From Paenibacillus pabuli NBRC 13638 (GTDB taxonomy: Bacteria; Bacillota; Bacilli; Paenibacillales; Paenibacillaceae), in NCBI RefSeq assembly GCF_001514495.1, contig NZ_BCNM01000001.1, positions 1 through 64,000 on the forward strand: a stretch of DNA of 64,000 nt, written 5' to 3'. Numbering within the stretch: position 1 is the stretch's first letter; each line of letters opens with the position of its first letter. This document shows positions 57,301 through 64,000 of this stretch, piece after piece. Under the pieces are notes generated by a model. It saw nothing but the letters and a program-made list of their open reading frames with translations, was not told where the DNA came from and ran no database searches. A program made the translations under genes and the position numbers.

Positions 57301-60300
57301 GTATGATGGTAATAAATATGATTCATCCATCATCGAGCGTATGGATCAACATTTTAGGAGTGTGGCAGAACAAGTTACTTCAGCTGATCATCATCAGCTT
57401 GCTGACATTCAGCTTGTGGGCGGTCAAGAGCGTGAGGTTCTCCTGAATTCTTTCAATAACTCTGATGCGGATTACCCGCGAAATATGACCATTCATGAGC
57501 TGTTCCAACAGCAAGTTCGACGTACGCCTGATCGAATTGCTGTCCGGGATGAGCATCGTCATATGACGTACACGGAGCTGAATGAGCGTTCCAATCAACT
57601 GGCTCGTACGCTGTTTTCTCTTACAGGAGGAACAGAGCAATTCATTGGGATTATGGCGGATCGGTCAGTCGATATGATCGTTGGCATCATGGCAGTGTTA
57701 AAAGCGGGAGCTGCATATATACCTGTTGATCCCACCTATCCGGATGACCGTATCAGCTATATGCTGGAGGATTCGGGGATCCACCTGCTGGTGGTTTCTG
57801 AAAAAGGAATGGATCGTGGTCTTCACCGTGGTTCATGCGTTGTGCTGGAGGAAGAGGACTCGTATCATGAGGATGCAGGAAATCTGGAGACATCCGTTCA
57901 GTCACATGATCTCGCCTATGTCATTTATACCTCAGGTACGACTGGGAATCCGAAGGGAACGCTGATTGAGCATAAAAATGTCGTGCGTTTGTTGATCAAT
58001 GACCGTAATCGATTTAATTTCAGCGAGAACGATGTATGGACGATGTTCCATTCCTTCTGTTTTGATTTTTCGGTGTGGGAGATGTATGGAGCACTGTTGT
58101 ACGGCGGTACCTTACTTATCGTTCCACATCTGGTCGCCCAACAGCCTGGAGAATTCCTGCAATTATTAATCCGTGAAAAGGTAACCATTCTGAATCAGAC
58201 GCCATCTTACTTCTACCGATTGATGCATGAAGAGGCGAAGCTTCCACAGAAGGAATTGTCTTTGCGAAAAGTCATTTTTGGTGGAGAAGCGCTAAGTCCG
58301 TCCTTATTGGCAGCATGGCATGAGCGTTATCCATCTACAAAGTTAATTAATATGTACGGCATTACGGAGACTACGGTTCATGTTACCTATAAGGAGATTA
58401 CCCTGTCTGATATGCAAATGGGCAGAAGTAATATAGGTCAGCCCATCCCTACACTCAGGGCATATATTCTGAACCAGTATCGCCAATTGCAGCCTGTAGG
58501 ATGTGCAGGTGAGTTATACGTTGCAGGGGAAGGGCTTGCCAGAGGATACCTCAATCGATCCAGTCTTACGGAAGAACGATTTGTCGAAGATCCGTTCTAT
58601 CCTGGTGAGAAAATGTATCGTTCAGGCGACTTGGCCAGATGGCGTGCAGATGGCAGCATGGAGTACCTGGGTCGAATGGATCATCAAGTTAAAATCCGGG
58701 GATATCGAATTGAATTGGGTGAAATTGAACATCAATTGCTTCAGCTTCATATCGTCAAGGATGCATTCGTTGTAGCCAGGGCGGATGAAGAGCATACACA
58801 ATATATCTGTGCATATATCACCCTGAACGAGGTAGCAGATGATGCGGTTACGCAACAAATCAGACAACAGTTGTCTCTTCAATTGCCGGATTATATGATG
58901 CCAGCCTACATTGTGAAGATGGATCAATTGCCACTGACCTCCAACGGGAAAGTGGATCGCAAAGCGCTGCCAGCCCCGGAAGCGGGCGTGTCTGCACTTG
59001 GGGGTTATGAAGCTCCGGGTAGCAGGGTGGAAGCGGAATTGCTTGCACTCTGGCATCAGCTGCTAAACAATGACCATATTGGCGTAAGCCACAATTTCTT
59101 TGAAGTTGGAGGGCATTCACTGAAAGCTTCGGCTCTCGTTTCTCGTGTCCACAAGGCATTCGGTGTTGCCTTACCATTGAGACAAGTATTTGCAACGCCT
59201 ACTGTCAGAGCCTTGTCCCAGTGGATTGAGTCTGCTCGTTCCAGCAGCTATGAGACCATAACCAAAGCGGAAACGAAGGAGTTCTACCCGCTCTCCTCCG
59301 CACAAAAAAGACTTTTTATTATGCATCAGCTGGAAGATTCGAGCCTGGCCTACAATATGCCTTATGCTATGAAAATATCTGGCAATCTGGATGTACGCCA
59401 ATTGGAAAGAGCTTTTCAGGGTCTGATCAAGCGTCATGAATCGTTCAGGACTTCTTTCCATATGGTTGATGGACAGCCTGTTCAACGAATTGATCAACAG
59501 GTGGAATTCAGGATCACCTCTCGCGAGCTGGGTGAACAGACTTTAGAAGCGTGGCAGGCGGGATTTGTACGTCCGTTCAATCTGACTCAGGCTCCGTTGC
59601 TGCGGGTTGAACTTATGCAGATGGGGCCTGCGGAATACAGTCTGATTATGGATATGCATCACATTATTGCGGACGGTGTATCCATGGGCGTCTTGACCAG
59701 GGAGCTGAGCGCCCTGTATGAAGGACAAACGCTTGAACCACTACAATTGCAATACAGGGATTATGCCGAGTGGCAAGCACGGTCCAGAACAACGGATGTG
59801 ATGCAGGCACAGCAGGACTACTGGCTCAGTACCTATAAAGGGGAAGTTCCGCTCCTGGATCTGCCTATCGATTATGCAAGACCGCAACATCGTAATTATG
59901 AAGGCGAACTGTTTCCCTTTGAGTTATCTGAGAGTGTGTCGCAGCGGCTGTCTCAATTGGCTCAAACAGAGGGTGTAACCTTATTTATGCTTCTGCTAGC
60001 TGGTTATACAACACTGTTACATCGATACACCGGGCAAGAGGATATTATCGTGGGAACGCCGGTAGCAGGCAATTCCCAGCCGGAACTGCAAAATGTAATC
60101 GGTTTGTTCATTAATACACTGGCACTTCGGAATCGTCCGGTAGGCACGTTTACGTTCAGGGAATATCTTAACGAGATCAAGGAGAATACACTTCAGGCCT
60201 ATGAAAACCAGGATTATGCTTTCGATGAACTGGTTGAACAGCTTGCCTTGGCAAGAGATATGAGCCGAAGCGCCTTGTTTGATACGATGCTGGTATTCCA

Positions 60301-63300
60301 GAATTATGACAGTGAGGAGCTTGCATTGGAGGGTGTGCAGTTCACTTCACTTCCTCCAACCAACATCCGATCCAAATTTGATATCACCTTAACCGCAATG
60401 GAGGCTGAGGGCCGGATCAAATGTGTGTTCACGTACTCTACGGAATTGTTTAAGCCTGAAACAATAGAGCGGATGGCAGGCCACTTGGTTGAATTGCTGG
60501 ATAATATCAGTAACGATGCCGCGTTGAGGCTGCAGGATATTCCATTCATCACCTCAGTAGAAACCCGTTCCATTATGCAGCTATCCTGTGGTCAGTCTGT
60601 GCAATACAGAACAGATACAGCCCTGATCGAACTGTTCGAGGAGCAAGTGAGGAGATCATCCGGGCAACGGGCAGTGGTGTCGGGGGAAAACGAGTTATCT
60701 TATGAAGAGTTGAATCGCAGAGCTAATCAACTGGCCCGCTCGCTAAGAGCAAGAGGAGCTGCGCCGAATTCGGTTATCGCTGTATGCGTTAGTCCATCTG
60801 TGGATTTGATTACAAGCATGCTGGCCGTTCTTAAAACGGGAGCCATCTATTTACCGATTGATCCTGAGCAGACCGTGAACAGGACAAATGTTATTTTGCA
60901 AGACAGTCAGGCTATCCTTCTGTTGACGGATCATCCGTTGTCCAAGGGGTTATCTTTCAGTGGCGATGTCTGTCAGGTTAACGACGGCAGTATCGAGCAC
61001 TTTGACTCCACAGATCTATCTCTGCCGACTTCGCCTGAACAGCAGGTCTATATGATCTATACTTCTGGGTCAACAGGTACTCCGAAAGGGGTTATGGTTC
61101 GGAACAGAAATATTGTTAATTACGTTCAATGGTTTATCCGCGAAGCGGGAATCTCAGCGGCAGATCGAACGATGCTGATGTCTTCGAGTGCTTTTGATCT
61201 GGGATACACAGGTGTATTTTCATCCCTGCTGCAAGGAGGCGAGCTTCACGTTCCAAGCAAGGAAGACTACACCAATCCGGCCAGAGCATTACAAATGATG
61301 GCTCAGCAGCGTATCACATTTATTAAACTGACCCCTTCATTGTTCAATCTGCTGCTCCATGACCCTGCCTTTGCAGAATGGCAGCTTGTGCTGAGGCTTG
61401 TTGTGCTTGGCGGGGAGAAGATAAATACAACCGATGTGAAAAAGTATCTTGGGGAGTATCCAAACAGCCGAATTATGAATCATTATGGTCCAACTGAAAC
61501 GACGATTGGTGTGGTTTTTCATAACCTGTCGTCTGTGAATGTTCGTTCCTTTATAGATCATCCGGTTATTGGCAGACCGATTGATAACACTGTGGTATAC
61601 GTGCTTGATAAGCATGACCATCTGGTGCCCCAGGGTGTATTTGGTGAAATTTGTGTTTCGGGTGAAGCAGTGTCCAGTGGGTATTTCAATCAGGCAGAAA
61701 TGACCCGGGAGAAGTTTGTTGAAGATCCATTCCAGCCGGGGCGGATCATGTACAGAACAGGAGATCTTGCCCGTTGGACTCATGATGGTAAGCTGGAACT
61801 GGCAGGTCGGAAGGATAATCAGGTGAAAGTGCGTGGTTATCGGATTGAACTGGATGAAATCAAAAAACAAATGCTGCTTCTCGAAGGTGTACGAGAGGCC
61901 GTTATCGTACCTGGAGCAAACCAGGAACAGGATACCGTGCTCTGTGCCTACTTCACCGCAAACAGATCGATACCATTGGACGAAATTCGCGTTCATCTGG
62001 GTGTCGAATTGCCTGAATATATGATTCCTACGCATTTTATGCAATTGGATACCCTGCCTCTGACCGGCAATGGGAAACTGGATGTACGTGCACTTCCCGA
62101 ACCGGATGCAAGCATGGGTGGAGAGACGGTCTATGAGGCCGCAAGAAACGAAGCGGAGATCTTGCTCGTTTCAATATGGGAAGAGGTGCTTGGCTTCAAG
62201 CCAATCGGCATTAACCATCACTTCTTTGCTTCCGGTGGGGATTCCATCAAAGCCTTGCAAATTATATCCAGACTGTCCAGAGCTGGCAAAAAGCTGACCA
62301 TGAAAGAACTATTTGCTAATCCACAGATCAAGTTGCTGGGGCGTTATGTTAGAGAAGATTCCCGTGTAGACCGGATGAAGCAGCGTATGAGGGGTCCGAT
62401 TGATCTTACACCTATCCAGAAGTCTTATTTCTTGCAGCATCAACGTACAGGAATGAACCACTTTAATCAATCCCTGATGTTGTACCGGGAGAAGGGATTC
62501 AATCCGGAGACAGTCCGGCAGGTTATGGAAGGGTTAATGATGCATCACGATGTCTTGCGGATGTCCTATCGTGAGGAACAAGGCAAGGTGGTGCAGACCC
62601 ATCTTGATTATGAAGCAGGTCTTTTCCAACTGGATGTACAGGACATGATTGGTCTTGATGAGCAGGAATTGTTTATCAGGGTGCAGCAGGCAGCCTCCAA
62701 CATACAGGAATCCATCGAAATTTTCGAGGGACCTCTGGTGCGAGCCGTCATTTTTAGAACCGATCAGGGAGATCATCTGCTCATTGTAATCCATCACATG
62801 CTGATTGATGGGGTATCTTGGAAAATTCTGCTGGAAGATTTGGCCATAGGATATCAGCAGCTTCTGGAAGGACAAGATCTTTCTTTTTATCCGGTTACGG
62901 ATTCTTACCCGTACTATGCCGCTTTCCTGAGCGAATATGCGAAGGGAGGTCGTCTCGCAAAGGAGCGTGCGTATTGGATCAAGGCGGATCAAGAAGAAGC
63001 CGGATTTCTTCCTAGGAATGAAGTTCATCTGAGTGAGTACCGATACGGAGACAATCGAATGAGCAGCGTATCGCTGGACCGAGAGAGGACTGCTCAACTT
63101 TTGCGAGAGACAAACCAGGCCTACTATACCGAAATTAATGACATTCTGCTGGCTGCTCTAGCTCTCTCCATCAAGGAATGTGCAGGAGCGAATAAAGTTA
63201 AGGTAACGATGGAAGGTCACGGTCGCGAGCTTATGGGAGACGAATTGGATATCAGTCGTACGGTTGGCTGGTTTACAAGTAAATATCCGGTATGTATCGA

Positions 63301-64000
63301 TCTCGGGAATGAGGAAGGGCTCGGTACAACCATCAAGGAGGTAAAAGAGCAGCTAAGAAGGGTTCCAGCCAAAGGAATTGGTTACGGAATATTGAAATAT
63401 ATGACTACTGAATTGCCAAAGTTGAAAGAGCAGACACCACTCCTGTTGTTTAATTATTTGGGACAAATGGATCAGGATATCAACAGCGGCCTGTTTCGTT
63501 CTTCCTGGTTATCAGCGGGCAATTCGGTTGGCGATGATGTCATTCGTGCCAATCCAATGGAAGTTATTGCATATGTGGCCGAAGGTCAATTGGAGATTAA
63601 CATCACCTATAACCACAAGTTGTTTGATGAATCCATTGTTGAGAACTTGGCGACAACCTACCAAAAAATGCTCCAGCTGGTCATTGAACATTGTGTGCAG
63701 CAGCAGCCCGAAAAAACGCCATCCGATTATGGAGATCCGTATGTAACGCTGCAAAATTTGAAAGTGATTACGCAAAAGTTCGGCCCAGAGCGAATTGAGA
63801 AAATATATCCTTTGGCTAACATGCAGCGCGGGATGCTGTACCATGCACTTGAGAATCGCGGAGACAGGGTTTATTTTGAGCAGCTGATCATGAACATCAG
63901 AGGTAATCTTGACATTGACCGGTTTCAAGAGAGTCTGAACCTGTTGATGCAGCGTCACGAAATGCTTCGTGCGTCCATTGAATACCAAGTTACAGAAGAG
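48383..64000 (+). CDS. bacC: bacitracin-type synthetase 3 (BacC-like NRPS, modules 8-12; 3' end outside window)
   Basis: The frame is open from ATG 48383 to the last base (5206 codons). BacC is about 6360 residues, so roughly 1150-1200 residues lie downstream: the rest of C12, then A12, T12 and probably a thioesterase. Order by residue: C8 6-437, A8 463-963, T8 980-1050, C9 1066-1493, A9 1516-2010, T9 2023-2092, E9 2103-2553, C10 2571-3006, A10 3033-3533, T10 3548-3618, C11 3633-4056, A11 4083-4573, T11 4586-4656, E11 4666-5116, C12 from 5136. Codes read Ile8, D-X9 (DASTVGAVV), Thr10 (DFWNIGMVH) and D-Asp11 (DLTKVGHIG). Position 10 is His in bacitracin. The N-terminus KVEKIYPLSPMQKGM looks like a COM acceptor for the BacB tail. 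AAGGAGATGAT upstream matches the anti-Shine-Dalgarno sequence. Confidence 0.92.
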   Translation, partial: MKAKVEKIYPLSPMQKGMLFHALEHPSEDAYFEQTVLDIRGEIHPEILEQSFNQLLERHEILRASVHTKLEEPVHVVLAKRSIGFTFQDLRGRSDDEIAALMQDFMEKDRAKGFNLSKDSLLRIALICTGEQHFQMIWTFHHMILDGWSMGILFNELLDIYADRSNGLQSEMADTRPYSNYMKWLQQQDQEKGLGYWDHYLSGYSEKTGLPATNRPTSDMPFSRNEKKIEFSQALTTKMKEMAQKHAVTLHTVIQAMWGFLLAKYNDNEDAVFGTVVSGRDAAVDGIENMVGLFINTIPTRVTFSGEQPFVELMKKIQSDALSSQAYQYLSLAEVQARTELKHDLLDHVVVFENYALDTRKMAERSNLGFEINEITGEERTNYPFTMAAGLGEKLTLLLIYDEHVYESALMDQIEKHMKAIVHQITSDESIQIQDITLVGDDEITMLERFSNGAVTDYPKWKTISQLFDEQVQKTPHATALIMDEAHITYRELQEKAEQMASRLYQFGLPEHAVVGMLADRSVDMIAGILGILKAGAAYLPMDPSWPEERISHMLQDSRAAMLLTSPEWISQAPPDFPWLPLNVNAMDQMPAVMEMAAATQVMEVKHDKESRMDDLAYMIYTSGSTGLPKGVMISHANVIRVVCETDYIDICPEDRILQLSNYAFDGSVFDIFGALLNGASLVLLKQDTVLDTQALAEVIVHEKVTVSFMTTALFNLLVDREPECLRGFRKVLFGGERASVAQARKGLDILGPDRLIHVYGPTESTVFATAYPIRSIDTGVTNLPIGKPIANTSVWVMDRYHNPVPAGIPGELCISGDGLSLGYLNNKELTESRFVPHPLLEGKRMYRTGDRVRRLRNGDIEFLERLDHQVKLRGYRIELGEIEHVLLEHEGIREGIVVTRKDKANQDILIAYLKADPELTLAGIRTYVSERLPDYMVPSYFILLDELPLTGNGKIDRRALPEPADCMDHLKHDQYEAPSTVLENRICTIWKEILGVPIAGVHDHFFESGGHSLKATALASRIHKEIQVMVPIRQLFLAPTIRGIANYIKSAAKEDYLSIQPAESKSYYALSSAQRRLHMLHQISDTGTSYNMPAVMKVSGRLDVMRFEEAFRQLVQRHESFRTSFVIVDGEPVQRIHSDVPFAVEHIERGNRSLEETLSDRIRPFELDKAPLMRIELMKISEQEHVVVMDMHHIIADGVSTGVLVQEFRELYEGKTLPELKLQYKDYSEWQKDWFNSEGLKTQETYWLNRFEGEIPVLQLPTDWPRPQVYSFKGNRVQFSCDEQLTRELHQLARDHEATLYMVLLAAYTTLLSRYSGQDDIVVGSPIAGRKHADLQQVIGMFVNTLAMRNYPVAKRSFSEFLGEVKENALQAYENQDYPLDELINKLHVSRDRSRNALVDTMFVLQNLELERTSGQQWGDLHVEPYETELPIAKFDLTLAAVEQNGRLEFELEYCSDLFSLQTVENMSQHFIQLLKGILSNPHGKLGEYEVVSEEEKQILQHVYNDNARSYPLHQRVYDWIAQYAVRTPDQVAVVHDGRSMTYHELNEAAILLADRLRQRGVTRETVVGIMMDRSVEMIAGILGIMKSGGAYLPLDPSTPVERIRYMLRDSGAGLVVTQSHWTEQLRAADSECVPFILDEAALKDWNAAASLQIPSVADSAAMTASPDDLAYIIYTSGSTGQPKGVQVEQSALTNFCCGYIDALQLTEKDRVANYLQMTFDASISEIFPALMSGATLHIIPADRRLDLSRLDEYVKEHGITVATLSSKVCESFIELPNSSLRLLVSGGEQLKLHALPNYRLINAYGPTENTVVTTLHEVHSLEAVIPIGKPFTNTRIFILNDHLQFCPTGVTGEMYIAGQSLARGYLNNPELTAEKFVDNPHEPGGKMYRTGDLVRWLPGGNLQFMGRTDQQVKIRGYRIELGEIEQQLLKHPAIREAAVLAHQDSHGNGALCAYVVSEGEAVWTAATVRDWLEAELPEYMIPAYVVQLEQLPLTSHGKLDRKALPEPDHHLPAGPETEAPRSEVERILVDVWRDVLNMEELGINHQFFVSGGDSIKALQIGSRLARAGLRMEVRDLFAYPKIRDLSPYVKWDQRERIDQEPVEGEVQLTPIQQWFFANNTAERNHFTQSFMLHRAAGFKPDVLEQVLDRLLEHHDALRMRYEVQADGSIRQFNRPVPTGERMYTLHRFDTRGWDEPERQVYEAATRVQQACNLEEGKLVQVGWFEAEDGDHLLLAIHHLVVDGVSWRILLEDMEVLYQQAERGEELDAGEKTDSYQRFAEAVQEYANSPQAAKERAYWSRLAAEGAGLNLGEREEAAGPDRFTDSQTLQSTLSAEVTRQLLRESNRAYQTEINDLLLSALYLAVRKLTGELKLKVNLEGHGREDVLEGIDVSRTVGWFTTLYPVLLEGEAEDELSTTIKRVKEGLRKVPHKGFSYGALKYVARMPELQTERPASISFNYLGEMDGGMIGEAMFRESRFSTGQTIGGNIARNNPIELNTFVSGGKLHLNVTANQTAVDMPLVSRFAETFFERLTEIVDHCLSQHETTYTPSDYGDPNLGLEELDLIKSACSGVIIERIYPLTNMQQGMLFHAMEDVSSTAYFQQTVMEIRGEVNPDYLQSSFNELMNRHEALRASFIHQDLEEPRQVIMQNLTIEFEQQDWRGLEKDQSAAQLNTFLRQDKARGFRLDTQPLMRAALFRTTDQSYTLVWSHHHILLDGWCLGIILSELFQIYKAKLENKAHNLKEPKRYHHYIEWLTRQDKDEAQAYWRRYLENYDTQSSVPGSLLTEHDVPYLRKEQTISLGQELTRQLNEIGARYGVTLNTVIQCIWGLVLARYNDTEDVIFGTVVSGREAPVEGIEEMIGLFINTIPVRIGYPHQKHFGDVLQAVQKQAVESQQFNYLNLAEVQALSDLNKELMDHVFVFENYALDHGAVQQSSTGVGFEITGLHAEEQSNYGFLISATPGDSLTLVITYDGNKYDSSIIERMDQHFRSVAEQVTSADHHQLADIQLVGGQEREVLLNSFNNSDADYPRNMTIHELFQQQVRRTPDRIAVRDEHRHMTYTELNERSNQLARTLFSLTGGTEQFIGIMADRSVDMIVGIMAVLKAGAAYIPVDPTYPDDRISYMLEDSGIHLLVVSEKGMDRGLHRGSCVVLEEEDSYHEDAGNLETSVQSHDLAYVIYTSGTTGNPKGTLIEHKNVVRLLINDRNRFNFSENDVWTMFHSFCFDFSVWEMYGALLYGGTLLIVPHLVAQQPGEFLQLLIREKVTILNQTPSYFYRLMHEEAKLPQKELSLRKVIFGGEALSPSLLAAWHERYPSTKLINMYGITETTVHVTYKEITLSDMQMGRSNIGQPIPTLRAYILNQYRQLQPVGCAGELYVAGEGLARGYLNRSSLTEERFVEDPFYPGEKMYRSGDLARWRADGSMEYLGRMDHQVKIRGYRIELGEIEHQLLQLHIVKDAFVVARADEEHTQYICAYITLNEVADDAVTQQIRQQLSLQLPDYMMPAYIVKMDQLPLTSNGKVDRKALPAPEAGVSALGGYEAPGSRVEAELLALWHQLLNNDHIGVSHNFFEVGGHSLKASALVSRVHKAFGVALPLRQVFATPTVRALSQWIESARSSSYETITKAETKEFYPLSSAQKRLFIMHQLEDSSLAYNMPYAMKISGNLDVRQLERAFQGLIKRHESFRTSFHMVDGQPVQRIDQQVEFRITSRELGEQTLEAWQAGFVRPFNLTQAPLLRVELMQMGPAEYSLIMDMHHIIADGVSMGVLTRELSALYEGQTLEPLQLQYRDYAEWQARSRTTDVMQAQQDYWLSTYKGEVPLLDLPIDYARPQHRNYEGELFPFELSESVSQRLSQLAQTEGVTLFMLLLAGYTTLLHRYTGQEDIIVGTPVAGNSQPELQNVIGLFINTLALRNRPVGTFTFREYLNEIKENTLQAYENQDYAFDELVEQLALARDMSRSALFDTMLVFQNYDSEELALEGVQFTSLPPTNIRSKFDITLTAMEAEGRIKCVFTYSTELFKPETIERMAGHLVELLDNISNDAALRLQDIPFITSVETRSIMQLSCGQSVQYRTDTALIELFEEQVRRSSGQRAVVSGENELSYEELNRRANQLARSLRARGAAPNSVIAVCVSPSVDLITSMLAVLKTGAIYLPIDPEQTVNRTNVILQDSQAILLLTDHPLSKGLSFSGDVCQVNDGSIEHFDSTDLSLPTSPEQQVYMIYTSGSTGTPKGVMVRNRNIVNYVQWFIREAGISAADRTMLMSSSAFDLGYTGVFSSLLQGGELHVPSKEDYTNPARALQMMAQQRITFIKLTPSLFNLLLHDPAFAEWQLVLRLVVLGGEKINTTDVKKYLGEYPNSRIMNHYGPTETTIGVVFHNLSSVNVRSFIDHPVIGRPIDNTVVYVLDKHDHLVPQGVFGEICVSGEAVSSGYFNQAEMTREKFVEDPFQPGRIMYRTGDLARWTHDGKLELAGRKDNQVKVRGYRIELDEIKKQMLLLEGVREAVIVPGANQEQDTVLCAYFTANRSIPLDEIRVHLGVELPEYMIPTHFMQLDTLPLTGNGKLDVRALPEPDASMGGETVYEAARNEAEILLVSIWEEVLGFKPIGINHHFFASGGDSIKALQIISRLSRAGKKLTMKELFANPQIKLLGRYVREDSRVDRMKQRMRGPIDLTPIQKSYFLQHQRTGMNHFNQSLMLYREKGFNPETVRQVMEGLMMHHDVLRMSYREEQGKVVQTHLDYEAGLFQLDVQDMIGLDEQELFIRVQQAASNIQESIEIFEGPLVRAVIFRTDQGDHLLIVIHHMLIDGVSWKILLEDLAIGYQQLLEGQDLSFYPVTDSYPYYAAFLSEYAKGGRLAKERAYWIKADQEEAGFLPRNEVHLSEYRYGDNRMSSVSLDRERTAQLLRETNQAYYTEINDILLAALALSIKECAGANKVKVTMEGHGRELMGDELDISRTVGWFTSKYPVCIDLGNEEGLGTTIKEVKEQLRRVPAKGIGYGILKYMTTELPKLKEQTPLLLFNYLGQMDQDINSGLFRSSWLSAGNSVGDDVIRANPMEVIAYVAEGQLEINITYNHKLFDESIVENLATTYQKMLQLVIEHCVQQQPEKTPSDYGDPYVTLQNLKVITQKFGPERIEKIYPLANMQRGMLYHALENRGDRVYFEQLIMNIRGNLDIDRFQESLNLLMQRHEMLRASIEYQVTEE
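48400..51530 (+). other. NRPS module 8: DCL C - A - T, predicted Ile
   Basis: The condensation domain has HHMILDGWSM, the form that accepts a D-residue, here from BacB. The A-domain pocket reads DGFFLGVVF (Ile). The carrier has GGHSLK. Confidence 0.88.
51580..56040 (+). other. NRPS module 9: C - A - T - E, D-residue, probably aromatic
   Basis: The condensation domain has HHIIADG. The A-domain pocket reads DASTVGAVV, closest to Tyr/Phe codes such as DASTVAAVC and DAFTVAAVC, but not identical. The carrier has GGDSIK and the epimerase HHLVVDG. In bacitracin this position is D-Phe. Confidence 0.78.
53996..55740 (+). repeat. module 9 copy of a 1.74-kb near-identical tract
   Basis: This is the partner of 46201-47945, covering the end of A9, T9 and most of E9. 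Whole 60-nt stretches are identical (around 55016-55075), while sequence on either side diverges sharply. Confidence 0.9.
56095..59235 (+). other. NRPS module 10: DCL C - A - T, predicted Thr
   Basis: The condensation domain has HHHILLDGWCL. The A-domain pocket reads DFWNIGMVH, the canonical Thr code. The BacC module in this place uses His. The carrier has GGHSLK. Confidence 0.88.
59280..63730 (+). other. NRPS module 11: C - A - T - E, predicted D-Asp
   Basis: The condensation domain has HHIIADG. The A-domain pocket reads DLTKVGHIG, the Asp code of BacC and surfactin synthetase. The carrier has GGDSIK and the epimerase HHMLIDG. Confidence 0.88.
63790..64000 (+). other. NRPS module 12: start of DCL condensation domain
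   Basis: The sequence IYPLANMQRGMLYHAL opens another post-epimerase condensation domain, cut by the window end. Its A domain (Asn in bacitracin) is not visible. Confidence 0.8.

Noticed and set aside
48383..64000. Missing stop or frameshift in the last gene
   Set aside because: Reading the frame through shows continuous NRPS domains to the window edge; the gene is simply cut there.

Overview
The window reads as a Gram-positive (Firmicutes) secondary-metabolite region, most likely from Paenibacillus or a close relative. The reasons are mid-range GC, strong AAGGAG-type ribosome binding sites, a perfect SigA-type promoter, and AT-less PKS next to giant multi-module NRPS. Genus is inference. Almost all of the window is coding: six genes, with no RNA genes, insertion sequences or CRISPR seen.

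Region 1 (1-22985, + strand) is the 3' end of a trans-AT polyketide synthase. Two translationally coupled megasynthases, the first cut by the window start, carry ketosynthase (KS), dehydratase (DH), ketoreductase (KR) and acyl carrier protein (ACP) domains but no acyltransferase. The order is [KS linker]-DH*-ACP, KS-DH*-KR-ACP, KS-DH-KR | ACP (module split between the two proteins), KS-DH*-KR-ACP, KS-KR-ACP, KS0-ACP-thioesterase. Asterisks mark degenerate DHs; KS0 lacks the first catalytic His. The thioesterase ends this assembly line inside the window. A perfect 34-nt palindrome separates it from a convergent cytochrome P450 (23044-24279, - strand).

Region 2 (24501-64000, + strand) is a bacitracin-type NRPS. 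Three genes of about 5275, 2612 and >5206 residues match BacA, BacB and BacC in size, module count, the heterocyclization domain in module 2 and the epimerase positions (4, 7, 9, 11). Specificity codes read by eye give Ile1-Cys2(thiazoline)-Leu3-D-Glu4-Ile5-Lys6-D-X7-Ile8-D-X9(probably aromatic)-Thr10-D-Asp11, with module 12 and the terminal thioesterase beyond the window. Bacitracin A has D-Orn7, D-Phe9 and His10, so this should be a bacitracin variant that keeps the thiazoline/D-Glu head and Lys6 branch point but differs at 7 and 10, and possibly at 9.

Modules 7 and 9 share an almost identical, indel-free tract of about 1.74 kb covering the end of the A domain, the carrier and the epimerase but not the substrate pocket. 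This points to recent gene conversion or duplication. BacA-BacB appear to be joined by a TubC-type docking domain, and BacB-BacC by COM helices. The gene set starts from a perfect TTGACA-17-TATAAT promoter in the spacer shared with the divergent P450. The PKS and NRPS appear to be neighbours that make separate products, not one hybrid line.
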